Assembly (NCBI GenBank): GCA_945861435.1
Contig: CAMAUX010000003.1
Span: forward strand, 1 to 64,000
Source: Chthoniobacter flavus
Lineage (GTDB): Bacteria > Verrucomicrobiota > Verrucomicrobiia > Chthoniobacterales > Chthoniobacteraceae
DNA length: 64,000 bases
Reading direction: 5' to 3'
Below the pieces are notes generated by a model. It saw nothing but the letters and a program-made list of their open reading frames with translations, was not told the DNA's origin and did no database searches. This document shows positions 10,901-18,669 of this stretch, piece by piece (the first letter of the stretch is position 1; every line of letters begins with the position of its first letter). Position numbers and translations under genes: made by a program.

Positions 10901-11136
10901 CATGGCGGGATCGGTTCGGGCCGCTGCCGGAGGCGGCGGAGAACCTGCTGATGCTCAGCGAAATCAAGCTTCTGGCCGTCGCGCGCAAGATCACAGCGAT
11001 GGAGGTGCGCGAGCACCGCGTGATGCTGACGCGGGGCGGCGACTACCTGCTGGTGGGGGGCAAGTTCCCGCGTCTTGCAGCGAAGGATGCCCCCGGACAA
11101 CTGCGCGAACTGGCAGCGCTGCTGCGCAGCCTCTAG
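7963..11136 (+). CDS. mfd: Transcription-repair coupling factor
   Basis: Mfd displaces RNA polymerase stalled at DNA lesions and recruits UvrA. The 1057 residues contain a UvrB-like N-terminal region ([10 protein letters not shown] near 80), the polymerase-interacting CarD-like domain around [18 protein letters not shown], Walker A GDVGFGKT at 552-559, DEEQ at 653-656, the translocation region with [17 protein letters not shown] and YQLRGRVGR, and a C-terminal TRCF domain. I chose the ATG at 7963 because CGGAGGG lies about 11 bases upstream; a longer in-frame start at 7918 lies inside the preceding gene. No inactivating change is visible. Confidence 0.96.
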   Translation: MAAKPEFLDRIARSPALAAKLRRVKAGEEVVFENVTAGAHPALAGVIARTVKGRVWLVCETTRQQEALHNELGNWLPEALFFPESDTPAVEGAVGDPEATAERLGVLEKLAGTQRQVVVVTAASLEEPVPAASALRKLELHVRQGERLDREALIGRLVAGGYEQSGQVSARGQFAVRGGILDVFSFQQALPVRLEFFGDEVESMRCFDLDQQTSVETLETCALMLGDALEPGVDAAAKFLDYFREGDLMAAFGDGAPDATVRVLEHGGEQDGPEDFRGAFFEHGLGPFEAGDFVVDERKREGFFEQLRQWREEGWAVFLFCNNEGEVERLRDLIPAVEADAVHFVQGALANGFAFPDGKVAVLSDSELFGRYRNGRARRLALKRMREKSSRMQIDFSELIEDDLVVHLEHGIGRFEGMTSITSGPEGRPEEVLVIAYANDARLYVPLEQSYLVAKYVGVGKKNPPLSTLGDGKWARAKKSAEKAVFDYAARLLEVHASRETARGHAFSPDNRWVREFEASFLYKETPDQLSAIAATKADMESERPMDRLICGDVGFGKTEVAIRAAFKAVMGGKQVALLVPTTVLAQQHYQNFRERMSDYPVRVECLSRFRTHAEQKAALEGLRDGSVDIVVGTHRLISKDVEFKDLGLVVIDEEQRFGVLHKEKFKERFQLVDLLTLSATPIPRTLYLSLMGAKDMSTIETAPANRVPVETLICPYDERVIRDAIQRELKRQGQVYFLHNRVQSIGNIEARIKLLCPKARVVIGHGQMAEGELEEVMHRFVSGQADVLISTTIIESGLDIPNANTIIIDRADRFGLADLYQLRGRVGRAQNKAYAYLMLPREMLTVGEARKRIQAIKQYSSLGAGFKIAMRDLEIRGAGNILGTAQSGHIVNVGFDLYCALLRQAIAKHKGQRTRPRSELSVRLDFVATREAEFSGRKDGCAPAFLPLAYIGEAQVRIQSYRRLAEVVNQDQVTAVRRAWRDRFGPLPEAAENLLMLSEIKLLAVARKITAMEVREHRVMLTRGGDYLLVGGKFPRLAAKDAPGQLRELAALLRSL

Positions 11137-11159
11137 GTCATGGCCTGCATGAATCCAAG

Positions 11160-12464
11160 ATGAGCTCTCCTGTTGCACGCGAGGTGATCGAGGCTGCCAT
11201 GCCGCGGGATGGCCTTTTCAAAGGCAAGGAGTGGTTGCTGTCGCCGCAACCCTTCGTTCTGGATGCGGCTCTGGTGAAGGAAATCCGCGGGATTGGAACG
11301 CTGCTGGAGGGATTCCTGCACGCGTGTGACGGCTTCTATCGCGACTCGTCCACCGGCTCCGCGCCGGGTTGGGTTTCTGCACTGCTCGATCAGGGCAAGC
11401 CGGCCTCAGTCGTGGAGCTGGGGCTTGCCGGGCAATTCCGAGGCGCACTGCCGGCGGTGATCCGGCCGGACCTGCTGCTCACCGAGGAGGGTTTCGCGCT
11501 CAGCGAGATCGACTCGCTGCCGGGTGGGATCGGCCTCACGGGCTGGCTCAACGCATTCTACGCGGCCCAGGGCTGGAAGGTTCTGGGTGGCGCAGAGGGG
11601 ATGATCGAGGGGTTCCGGTCGGTCATTGGCGAAGGGCGCGTGCTCTTCTCAAGGGAGTCGGAGGGGTACCGGCCTGAGATGGAGTGGCTCGTGGCCCGGG
11701 TGCATCCGGAGCGGCCGGTGACGGAGTCGGTGCTTGGCGAATGGGAGTTCGATTTCACGCGGCACCGGTCATCAGAATACTACCGGTTCTTCGAGCTCTG
11801 GGATTTGGACAATGTGAGCAACGCCGGCACGATTCTGAAGATTGCGAGGGAAGGCGTCGCAGGGTTCACCCCTCCGATGAAGGCTTACTTGGAGGAGAAG
11901 CTGTGGCTGGCGTTGCTGTGGACTCCGGGGCTGCGAGACGAATGGGCGGCGCGCGTTCCCGCGGAGGAACTCGCGCGGTTGCGGCGGTTGGTGCCGGAGG
12001 GTTGGGTGCTCGATCCGGCGCCGATTCCCGCGCTGGCGGAGTATCCCGGGCTGGGAATCCAGAGCTGGGAGGAACTCAAGGCGTTCACGCAGAAAGAGCG
12101 GCGTCTGGTGGCGAAGGTCAGCGGTTTTTGTGAGACGGCGTGGGGATCGCGCGGCGTGCATATCGGGCATGACCTCAGCACGCCCGAATGGTCGGCGGCC
12201 GTGGAAGGCGCATTGAAGGCGTTTCCCCGGACACCCTTCATCCTGCAGCGGTTCCGGCAGGCCCGGGTGGTGGAGCATCCCTATTACGACCGGGACACGG
12301 GGGAGTTGCGGGTCATGCGGGGCCGGGTGCGACTGTGTCCGTATTACTTCCGTGCGGACGGAGGGGTGGAGTTGGGCGGCGTGCTTGCCACGGTGTGTCC
12401 GCAGGACAAGAAGGTGATCCACGGGATGCGCGACGCCGTGCTGGTGCCGTGCGTGGCCGGGTGA
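11160..12464 (+). CDS. Unrecognised 434-residue protein, possible ATP-grasp-like fold
   Basis: I cannot assign this protein. It is soluble, without signal peptide or membrane segments. Its C-terminal third has features reminiscent of ATP-grasp enzymes: a lysine-bearing strand in RRLVAKVSGFCETAWGSRGV near 318-337, then PFILQRFRQARVVEHPYY near 360-377, an Arg-rich strand near 385-395, and a closing LGGVLATVCPQDKKVIHG segment. The central region contains WDLDNVSNAGTILKIA and a WLALLW segment. The ATG at 11160 was chosen because it lies after the mfd stop; the same frame is open far upstream inside mfd. It is probably the last gene of the ileS-lspA-mfd transcript. Confidence 0.6.
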   Translation: MSSPVAREVIEAAMPRDGLFKGKEWLLSPQPFVLDAALVKEIRGIGTLLEGFLHACDGFYRDSSTGSAPGWVSALLDQGKPASVVELGLAGQFRGALPAVIRPDLLLTEEGFALSEIDSLPGGIGLTGWLNAFYAAQGWKVLGGAEGMIEGFRSVIGEGRVLFSRESEGYRPEMEWLVARVHPERPVTESVLGEWEFDFTRHRSSEYYRFFELWDLDNVSNAGTILKIAREGVAGFTPPMKAYLEEKLWLALLWTPGLRDEWAARVPAEELARLRRLVPEGWVLDPAPIPALAEYPGLGIQSWEELKAFTQKERRLVAKVSGFCETAWGSRGVHIGHDLSTPEWSAAVEGALKAFPRTPFILQRFRQARVVEHPYYDRDTGELRVMRGRVRLCPYYFRADGGVELGGVLATVCPQDKKVIHGMRDAVLVPCVAG

Positions 12465-12480
12465 TTGGGCCGCAACGCGG

Positions 12481-12527
12481 TGCGCGATGGACGTCCGGCC
12501 TGAGCTCATTCGTGCGCCCATCGCGCA
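12481..12527. repeat. 10-bp inverted repeat between convergent genes
   Basis: TGCGCGATGG at 12481-12490 and CCATCGCGCA at 12518-12527 are exact reverse complements with a 27-nt spacer. The element lies between the convergent 434-residue gene and hpf. It could form a GC-rich hairpin that ends transcripts, but no T-run follows on either strand. Confidence 0.5.
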
Positions 12528-12549
12528 GTGATCCGCATCGCAGGGCGCC

Positions 12550-12891
12550 TCAGACTCCCGCGGCGTGCATGGGAGCGAGGCGGCGGTCCGCCTGCTGGAT
12601 GCGGCGGGCCTGCTTCTGCCTCCGGTGTCCGATGGCGCCCTTCAGGTGCGCGAGCAACTTGGACAGTGCGGCCTGGAGGGTGTGATCCACCGCCTCGGCT
12701 TTCACATCCGGGCCGGGGGTCACCAGGTGTGCAGCGAGGCGGAAGGGCGGGCTGGCTTCGGTGCGCCGTTCGATGACGATCCTGGCCTCGTCGATGCGGA
12801 GGATCCTGTGCAGCGACCCGATGCTTTTCTGGAGCAGGGTCGTGAAGGACGGGGAGCTTTTGTGGGAGCGATGTTCGAGGGTGAGTTTCAT
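12550..12891 (-). CDS. hpf: Ribosome hibernation promoting factor (HPF/RaiA family)
   Basis: The 113-residue product fits the short HPF/YfiA family, which binds the 30S decoding region and stores ribosomes in an inactive state. The domain begins MKLTLEHRSHKSSPSF and continues through IGSLHRILRIDEARIVIERR to AAHLVTPGPDVKAEAVDHTLQAALSKLLAHLK, the beta-alpha-beta-beta-beta-alpha pattern expected. I chose the ATG at 12891; an upstream TTG at 12921 would add ten residues not typical of the family. No clear ribosome-binding site is visible for either. The gene diverges from an nhaR-like regulator. The C-terminal tail is basic and short, so this is not the long dimerising form. Confidence 0.8.
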   Translation of the reverse strand: MKLTLEHRSHKSSPSFTTLLQKSIGSLHRILRIDEARIVIERRTEASPPFRLAAHLVTPGPDVKAEAVDHTLQAALSKLLAHLKGAIGHRRQKQARRIQQADRRLAPMHAAGV

Positions 12892-12914
12892 GACGGAGGC
12901 AACATTGCCGAGGA

Positions 12915-12955
12915 GTGACAATTCGGGAACGACGCATTATGAAATCCATCATTTC
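12915..12955 (+). promoter_or_regulatory. Candidate nhaR promoter with overlapping inverted repeat
   Basis: GTGACA at 12915-12920 and TATGAA at 12938-12943 are separated by 17 bases and form a plausible sigma-70 promoter for the LysR gene starting at 12961. The inverted repeat GAAAT-CCATC-ATTTC at 12941-12955 overlaps the -10 box and the expected start site, a position suited to repression. The leader would be only about ten bases, with no ribosome-binding site. Confidence 0.45.
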
Positions 12956-12960
12956 GTTTT

Positions 12961-13929
12961 ATGGAAATGTTTGAACCAGAGGATTCGTGGCTGAACTACC
13001 ATCACCTCCGCTATTTCTGCGTGGTGGCGAGGGAGGGCAGCATCAGCCGGGCATCGCGAAGGCTGAGCACGTCGCAGCCCGCGGTCTGCGCACAGGTGAA
13101 GCAGCTGGAGGCGGTGCTTGGAGAGGCGCTCTACAGGCGATCCGGGCGGTCGATTGTCGTCACCGAATTTGGTCGGATGGTGCAGGGGTATGCGGAAGAG
13201 ATTTTTGGCCTGGGCCGGGAGCTTGTCACCACGGCCAAGCGGGGTTCGCTGCCAAAAGCGCTCCGGCTGCATGTCGGGGTGGTGGATTCCTTTCCAAAGC
13301 TGCTCTCGCTCGAGATCCTGAGGCCGCTCTTCGAACACAAGCCGCCGGTGCACCTCGTCTGTCGTGAGGGCAAGCTGGAGGATTTGCTCGGGCAACTGGG
13401 GTCGCATCGTCTCGACGTCCTTCTTACCGACGAGCCTCCGCCCTCGAGTGCGCAGGTGAAAACCTTCAGTCACCTCCTGGGCTCCAGTGGCATCACTTTT
13501 TGTGGAACGCCGAAGTTGCTCCGCAAGCTTCCCAAGGCTTTTCCCAAGATGCTGGATGGTGCGCCGCTGCTGCTTCCCACGCAAAACACCGCTTTCCGCC
13601 GGGAACTCGAACAGTGGTTCAGGAAGGTCGGGGTATTGCCAAGAGTGGTCGGAGAGTTTGAAGATGCCGCGTTGGCGAAGATCGTTGCTGCCGATGGAAT
13701 CGGGCTGACGGTGGTTCCGAGCATCGTCGCCGCAGAAGCAATGAAGAGGCATGGCTTCTCCATCGCTGGAAAAACCGAGGCCTGCCGGATGGGGTTGTAT
13801 GTGGTCAGCGCCGAGCGCCGCTTGGAGCACCCGGCAATCGCACTGCTTCTGAAAACGGGTTTACGAACGGGCCGAAAATCGGAGGCGCCGGGTAAGGCCC
13901 CGCGTCCGAAGAAGCGCGTTGTGAGTTGA
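12961..13929 (+). CDS. nhaR: LysR-family transcriptional regulator, NhaR-like
   Basis: The 322-residue protein has an N-terminal winged helix-turn-helix (LNYHHLRYFCVVAREGSISRAS at about 11-32, then QPAVCAQVKQLE) and a LysR effector-binding domain. Its wording is close to E. coli NhaR: NYxHLxYF at the start, VGVVDSFPK, LDVLLTDEPP, GEFEDAALAKI and the C-terminal HPAI segment. NhaR in E. coli activates the Na+/H+ antiporter gene nhaA under sodium stress; no antiporter lies in this window, so the target is unknown. A basic tail (APGKAPRPKKRVVS) extends beyond the usual end. ATG codons at 12961 and 12967 are both possible. The hpf/nhaR divergence suggests shared control. Confidence 0.85.
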   Translation: MEMFEPEDSWLNYHHLRYFCVVAREGSISRASRRLSTSQPAVCAQVKQLEAVLGEALYRRSGRSIVVTEFGRMVQGYAEEIFGLGRELVTTAKRGSLPKALRLHVGVVDSFPKLLSLEILRPLFEHKPPVHLVCREGKLEDLLGQLGSHRLDVLLTDEPPPSSAQVKTFSHLLGSSGITFCGTPKLLRKLPKAFPKMLDGAPLLLPTQNTAFRRELEQWFRKVGVLPRVVGEFEDAALAKIVAADGIGLTVVPSIVAAEAMKRHGFSIAGKTEACRMGLYVVSAERRLEHPAIALLLKTGLRTGRKSEAPGKAPRPKKRVVS

Positions 13930-13996
13930 ACCTTTCTCTGGCCGGCCCGGCTCCTTGGCCGTGCTGTGATGTCCGGCGCGGGCGGTCTGGCGCGGG

Positions 13997-14749
13997 TTAG
14001 GGCAGTTCGCGGATGCGCAGTTTGCGGAACTGGATTGGGGAGCCTTCGCTCTCGAGGCAGAGGTAGCCGGTGGCGGGATCTGCTCCATTGCCGCCGGAGA
14101 CCTCCTCGCCGTTGACCCAGAGGCGCACCTCACCGTTGATTGCCCGGATGTAGTAGTGGTTCCATTCGCCGAAGCCCTTGGCCAGATGCTTGCGCGGGAA
14201 GCTGCGGCTGCCGTCCGGGGAAAGGGGAGGGAAGGGCTTGAGCTTCACGCGCACCGGGAACACATCGCCATTGGTGCCGAACCAGTCGGTCTTGCCACCC
14301 TGTGCACGGACTTTCTCCGTGTAGCCGTGGTCGAGCACCTGCACTTCGATTCCGGCGGGGAGGCCCGGCTTGCCTGCGGTGGTGAGCTTCTCGATGGATT
14401 CCGGTGTGGCCCAAAGAAAGACGCCAGAGTTGCCGGCGGACTTCTCGTGCATCCACTCCACGACCATCTCGAAATTGGTGAACTGGCGCGCAGTCCGCAT
14501 CACGCTCACCGGCTGTCCCGTGCAGTGGAGCACGCCGTCCTTCCACGCCCACGTATTTTCCGCGCTGTTGACCTTCGCAAAGTCCTCCGACGTCAGCGTG
14601 TGCCAACCGGGCGCTTCCTCGTCGATGAAGGCGCGTACCAGCGGGGCCTGGGTTTGGGGTTTCTGATCGTTCTGCGCGTTTTGGGCCGGGCAGGGTTCGG
14701 AGGAGGCGGCGATTGCGAGGAGGGCGGGGAGGAGGAGGCGTGAGTTCAT
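13997..14749 (-). CDS. Secreted DUF1080 (3-keto-disaccharide hydrolase) protein
   Basis: The 250-residue protein has a signal peptide (MNSRLLLPALLAIAASSEPCPAQ) and then one DUF1080 domain. That domain is a concanavalin-like beta-sandwich, recognised by GWHTLTSEDF, ENTWAWKDGVLHCTG, FTNFEMVVEWMHEKSAGNSGVFL, IEVQVLDHGY and a C-terminal GYLCLESEGSPIQFRKLRIREL. The family is expanded in Verrucomicrobiota and Planctomycetota, and some members hydrolyse 3-keto-glycosides. The ATG at 14749 starts the signal peptide. The frame is open for 70 more codons upstream but without recognisable protein content. It diverges from the DUF1501 gene, a frequent functional neighbour in these phyla. Confidence 0.85.
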   Translation of the reverse strand: MNSRLLLPALLAIAASSEPCPAQNAQNDQKPQTQAPLVRAFIDEEAPGWHTLTSEDFAKVNSAENTWAWKDGVLHCTGQPVSVMRTARQFTNFEMVVEWMHEKSAGNSGVFLWATPESIEKLTTAGKPGLPAGIEVQVLDHGYTEKVRAQGGKTDWFGTNGDVFPVRVKLKPFPPLSPDGSRSFPRKHLAKGFGEWNHYYIRAINGEVRLWVNGEEVSGGNGADPATGYLCLESEGSPIQFRKLRIRELP

Positions 14750-14915
14750 GTGGGGGACGGTGGTGACCTGCTCACCCGTTACCAACGTGCGGATCGCTGC
14801 ACAACCACAACCGTGTGCTGGATGCAACGGTTTGACAGAACCGATGATGGCACCAATCGCGTGGCGAAGGGTTTGGAGCTTGGACTGGAGCGGCTTCCCA
14901 ACTAGATGTGGCCTT

Positions 14916-16370
14916 GTGAAGTCGTCATCCCCCCACGGCATCTCGCGTCGCTCCGCCATTCAGGCGGGGGCGATCGGACTGCTTGGACTCGGTGCCAATC
15001 ATCTGACAGCGCTGCAGGCATTGGGAGCCGCGACGGGTGCTCGCGAAGGTGCGCGTGCGGCCGGCAGGGCGAAGTCCGTGGTTTATATCTTCCTCTCCGG
15101 CGGTCTCGCGCAGCATGAGACCTTCGACATGAAGCCGGATGCGCCTCTGGAATTTCGCGGTGAATTCAACCCCATCGCCACGAGCGCCGATGGAATCCAG
15201 ATCTGCGAGCATCTGCCGATGCTGGCACGCCGCGCACACAGGTACGCGCTGGTGCGTTCGCTCACCCATCCGAGCAACGATCATTCCGCCGCGCATCACA
15301 TCATGTTGACCGGGCGGAGCGAGATTCCGCTGGGGTTTGATCCCGGCAAGCCGCGCGAGAGCAACTGGCCGAGCATGGTGGCATTGGCGAACCGACTCCT
15401 GCCCGCCGGCAACAACCTGCCGCCCGCTCTGACGCTTCCCGACAAGCTGCAGCACCGCGAAGGTCGGTTCATTCCGGGACAGTTTGCGGGTCAGCTCGGA
15501 AAGCAGCACGACCCATGGTTTCTGGAGATGTCGCCTTATCATCCGCGGCATTACGGGGCGTTTCCTGAATATCTGTTTCATCATGAAAAGGGCGCGCTGC
15601 AGGACGATGCATTGAAGTTTCAGGCGCCGCACCTCTCGCTGCCCGAGGACCTCACGCGGGAGCGTTTTCTGGATCGCATCGCGCTGCGCAACGCATTGGA
15701 GGGACAGTCCCGTCTGCTCGCGGATTCCATCGAGGACGGGGCGTTCGACCGCTATCGGCAGGCCGCCGTGTCTTTGATCACCAGCGAGGAGGTGCGCGCG
15801 GCGTTTGATCTCTCGCGGGTGCCGCGCGCGCAGGTCGACCGTTATGGGAACAACAGCTTCGGTTGGTCGCTGCTGATGGCGCGGCGGCTTCTGGAGTCCG
15901 GAGTGCGCCTGCTTCAGGTCAACCTCGGCAACAACGAGTCGTGGGACACCCATCAGGCAGCATTCCCGAACCTTAAGAATTGTTTGCTCCCTCCGATGGA
16001 CCGGGCCGTCTCTGCATTCCTCGACGACCTCGAGGCTTCGGGCCTCCTGCCCGAAACGTTGGTGGTGATGGGCAGCGAGTTCGGGCGGACTCCCAAAATA
16101 TCCAAGCTGCCGAGTGCCATGTTCCCCGGCCGTGATCACTGGGGTGCCGCGCAGACGGTGCTTCTGGCTGGAGGCGGTGTCCGCGGGGGCACGGTCATTG
16201 GTGCCACAGACAGCAAGGGCGCGTATCCGGTGAGCGATCCGCAGAAGCCGGAGAATCTGGCGGCGACGATCTACGAGGCGCTGGGCCTGCCGCACACGAT
16301 CGAGTGGGCTGATCCTTTGCAGCGTCCGCATTCCCTTTATCAAGGGCATCCCATTCCCGGTCTGACCTGA
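14916..16370 (+). CDS. DUF1501 domain protein with Tat signal
   Basis: The 484-residue protein belongs to DUF1501, an alkaline-phosphatase/sulfatase-like fold of unproven activity widespread in Planctomycetota and Verrucomicrobiota. A twin-arginine leader SRRSAIQAGAIGLLGLG lies at residues 10-26. Family motifs include VYIFLSGGLAQHETFDMKP, HALVRSLTH-type YALVRSLTHPSNDHSAAHH, the ADxxxGNN-like YGNNSFGWSLLMARRL, VNLGNNESWDTH, and VVMGSEFGRTPK followed by GRDHWGAAQTVLLAGGGVRGG. I chose GTG at 14916 because it gives a normal Tat leader; earlier in-frame ATG codons lie in sequence without protein character. Export to the periplasm or outer face is inferred. Confidence 0.85.
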   Translation: MKSSSPHGISRRSAIQAGAIGLLGLGANHLTALQALGAATGAREGARAAGRAKSVVYIFLSGGLAQHETFDMKPDAPLEFRGEFNPIATSADGIQICEHLPMLARRAHRYALVRSLTHPSNDHSAAHHIMLTGRSEIPLGFDPGKPRESNWPSMVALANRLLPAGNNLPPALTLPDKLQHREGRFIPGQFAGQLGKQHDPWFLEMSPYHPRHYGAFPEYLFHHEKGALQDDALKFQAPHLSLPEDLTRERFLDRIALRNALEGQSRLLADSIEDGAFDRYRQAAVSLITSEEVRAAFDLSRVPRAQVDRYGNNSFGWSLLMARRLLESGVRLLQVNLGNNESWDTHQAAFPNLKNCLLPPMDRAVSAFLDDLEASGLLPETLVVMGSEFGRTPKISKLPSAMFPGRDHWGAAQTVLLAGGGVRGGTVIGATDSKGAYPVSDPQKPENLAATIYEALGLPHTIEWADPLQRPHSLYQGHPIPGLT

Positions 16371-16567
16371 GTGGGAGGGCGGTTGGGGGCATGGGAGCCT
16401 CCTTCAGAGGGCCTCCAAAGTGTCGGTGAGTTTCCTGTCGGTTGGCGATCCGCGGGGAGCTTGTGGTCCATGGCGGGATTCGGTAGGAGGGACGTGCCTC
16501 GTGCACGCTGCGTTGAGCGATTCGGGGCATCCACCTCTACCAACGGCCACCCGTACCATCTGCTGTC

Positions 16568-17476
16568 ATGCTCAAGAGCCTTGTTCTTTCTCTGTTGCTG
16601 CTGCCCAGCGTCCTCCACGCTTGGGATGCTTCCGGTCACATGTTGGTGGGCCAGGTTGCGTGGGAGCTCTCGCCACTCTCCACACGCTCGGCGGTGAATG
16701 AATTGGTTGGCACGTTGGAAAGCCGGTTCAACGAGGGGCGACCCTATCACTTTGTCACCGTGGGTTGCTGGATGGACGACCTGCGTTCGCTACCGCGTTC
16801 CGAGTATCCGTGGTCAGCGTGGCATTACGTGGATGGACCCAAGACGGCGGACGGTTCGGCATTCTCGCTCCCGAAGCCGCCGCATGTGGTGTGGGCGATC
16901 GATCAGAACCTCGCCACGCTGCGTGATCCGGCGAGTCCGCGCGAACAGAAGGCGCGCGCTCTCGGGCAACTGATCCACTGGGTGGGCGACATCCATCAGC
17001 CTTTGCACGCCACGACATGGGATGACCGCGGCGGAAACGGTTATGCGGTGATGGGCGTCCCGTTTTCAGATCTGATGCATGGGGTGCTGCCCAGTTTGCA
17101 CACGTATTGGGACAAGGCATTCCGTTTCGATGCGTCGGAAGGACATGTGAAGGAGGCATGGCGAGGTCCCTCCACGCAAAAACGTCCCGGTCAGCCGGGC
17201 GAGGGCGTGATCGCCGAGCAGGCTGCGCTCCTGCTCAAGAAATATCCGACAGCTTCGCTCGCTGAACTCCGTCAGGACACGGGCGCCGAGGGATGGGCGC
17301 GCGAGAGTCATGTGCTGGGCTGCACTGTCGGGTATCCGCCGGGCGATCACCCGCGCGACACGGCGGCGCGGCCTCTGGAGCCGGAGTTCGTGCGCCAGAA
17401 CCGAGCGGTGGCTGAAAAGCGGGTCGTACTCGCCGGCCACCGTCTTGCGAAGCTGCTCAAGGAGCTCTTTCCTTAG
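16568..17476 (+). CDS. Secreted S1/P1-type nuclease
   Basis: The 302-residue product is a zinc-dependent S1/P1 nuclease homologue, which cleaves single-stranded nucleic acids to 5'-mononucleotides. The signal peptide (residues 1-18) ends just before Trp19, which becomes the N-terminal zinc ligand as in P1. Other ligand motifs are GH at 23-24, a region around WMDDLR and WHYVD, HWVGDIHQPLH near 138-148, and SLHTYWD near 178. It is preceded by about 200 bases in which I see nothing, and precedes gpsA by about 107 bases. A role in nucleic-acid or phosphate scavenging outside the cell is likely. Confidence 0.88.
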   Translation: MLKSLVLSLLLLPSVLHAWDASGHMLVGQVAWELSPLSTRSAVNELVGTLESRFNEGRPYHFVTVGCWMDDLRSLPRSEYPWSAWHYVDGPKTADGSAFSLPKPPHVVWAIDQNLATLRDPASPREQKARALGQLIHWVGDIHQPLHATTWDDRGGNGYAVMGVPFSDLMHGVLPSLHTYWDKAFRFDASEGHVKEAWRGPSTQKRPGQPGEGVIAEQAALLLKKYPTASLAELRQDTGAEGWARESHVLGCTVGYPPGDHPRDTAARPLEPEFVRQNRAVAEKRVVLAGHRLAKLLKELFP

Positions 17477-17583
17477 GCTGTTGGATTTCCCGGTAGCACG
17501 CGTCCAGCACGGGCTTGATAGCGACGGCGGCGGCGTTAGCTTCTGGGGCCCATGACCCCTGCAACCACACGGTTTTCCGCGCC

Positions 17584-18579
17584 ATGAGCTTTGCGCACGT
17601 CGGCATTGTGGGATCGGGTAGTTGGGGAACCGCGCTGGCGCTGCTTCTGCATGGGCAGAAGCTTCCGGTCACGCTGTGGGGGCATGATCCTGAGCAGGTG
17701 GCGCGCGTCGCGGCTGCGCGTGAGAATGCGGCCTACCTTCCCGGCGTGGCGCTTCCCGAGAGCCTGCGTTTTGAGGCGGAACTGGAGTCCCTTGCGGGTT
17801 GCGACCTTGTGCTGCTTGCGGTGCCCTCGAAGGCGATGCGTGAGATGGTGGCTCGCCTCTCCACCATCGGTCTTGGCGCGGACGCGGTGCTTCTTTCTTG
17901 CACCAAGGGCGTGGAACGCGGCAGCGGCTGGCGCATGAGCCAGATCGTTTCCGAATCTTTTCCGCAGAACCCTGTGGCGGTGCTTTCCGGGCCGAGTCAT
18001 GCGGAGGAGGTGGCGCAGCGGCGGCCGACGGCGGTGGTGGTGGGCTGCGCGGATGCGGCGATCAACCAGCGGTTGCAGCAGGCTTTTTCCACGGCGTTTT
18101 TCCGGGCTTACACCAGCGACGATCTGCCGGGGATCGAGCTGGGAGGCGCCCTCAAGAACATCTTCGCCCTCGCAGCAGGGGTGAGCGACGGGCTTGGTCT
18201 TGGGGACAATTCCAAGGCCGCCCTCGTCACGCGTTCGCTGGCTGAGATGGTGCGGCTCGGCACTGCGCTGGGCGGCCGTCGCGAGACCTTCCACGGACTC
18301 GGCGGACTCGGGGATCTCATGGTTACTTGCTTCAGTCGGCACAGCCGCAACCGCGCGGTGGGAGAGAGGTTGGGGCGCGGCGAGGCGCTTGGTTCCATCA
18401 TCGCCTCGATGAACATGGTGGCCGAGGGCGTGCCCACCACGTACAGCGCGTCTGAATGCGCGCGGCGGCTCGGTGTGGAGACGCCCATCATCGATCAGAT
18501 CCGCATCCTGCTCGACGGCGAGGCGCGTCCGCAGGAGACGCTCGGTGCGTTGCTCAGTCGCGAGCCGAAGGCTGAATAA
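17584..18579 (+). CDS. gpsA: Glycerol-3-phosphate dehydrogenase [NAD(P)+]
   Basis: GpsA reduces dihydroxyacetone phosphate to sn-glycerol 3-phosphate for phospholipid synthesis. The 331 residues contain the dinucleotide loop GSGSWG at 10-15, LSGPSHAEEVA near 136, the catalytic lysine Lys191 in KNIFALAAGVSDGLGLGDN, ALVTRSLAEM, and GLGGLGDLMVTC near 243. I used the ATG at 17584, which immediately precedes the Rossmann strand; an in-frame ATG 69 bases upstream would add an atypical leader. The protein is cytosolic and looks intact. Confidence 0.96.
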   Translation: MSFAHVGIVGSGSWGTALALLLHGQKLPVTLWGHDPEQVARVAAARENAAYLPGVALPESLRFEAELESLAGCDLVLLAVPSKAMREMVARLSTIGLGADAVLLSCTKGVERGSGWRMSQIVSESFPQNPVAVLSGPSHAEEVAQRRPTAVVVGCADAAINQRLQQAFSTAFFRAYTSDDLPGIELGGALKNIFALAAGVSDGLGLGDNSKAALVTRSLAEMVRLGTALGGRRETFHGLGGLGDLMVTCFSRHSRNRAVGERLGRGEALGSIIASMNMVAEGVPTTYSASECARRLGVETPIIDQIRILLDGEARPQETLGALLSREPKAE

Positions 18580-18669
18580 GCGCAGTCCGCCGCAGCCGAG
18601 AGCATTGGCCTTCGCAGTTTTGATGAGAGACTGCGCGCAACTTTCCGCGGCATGCGCTGTTTTTCCAAA

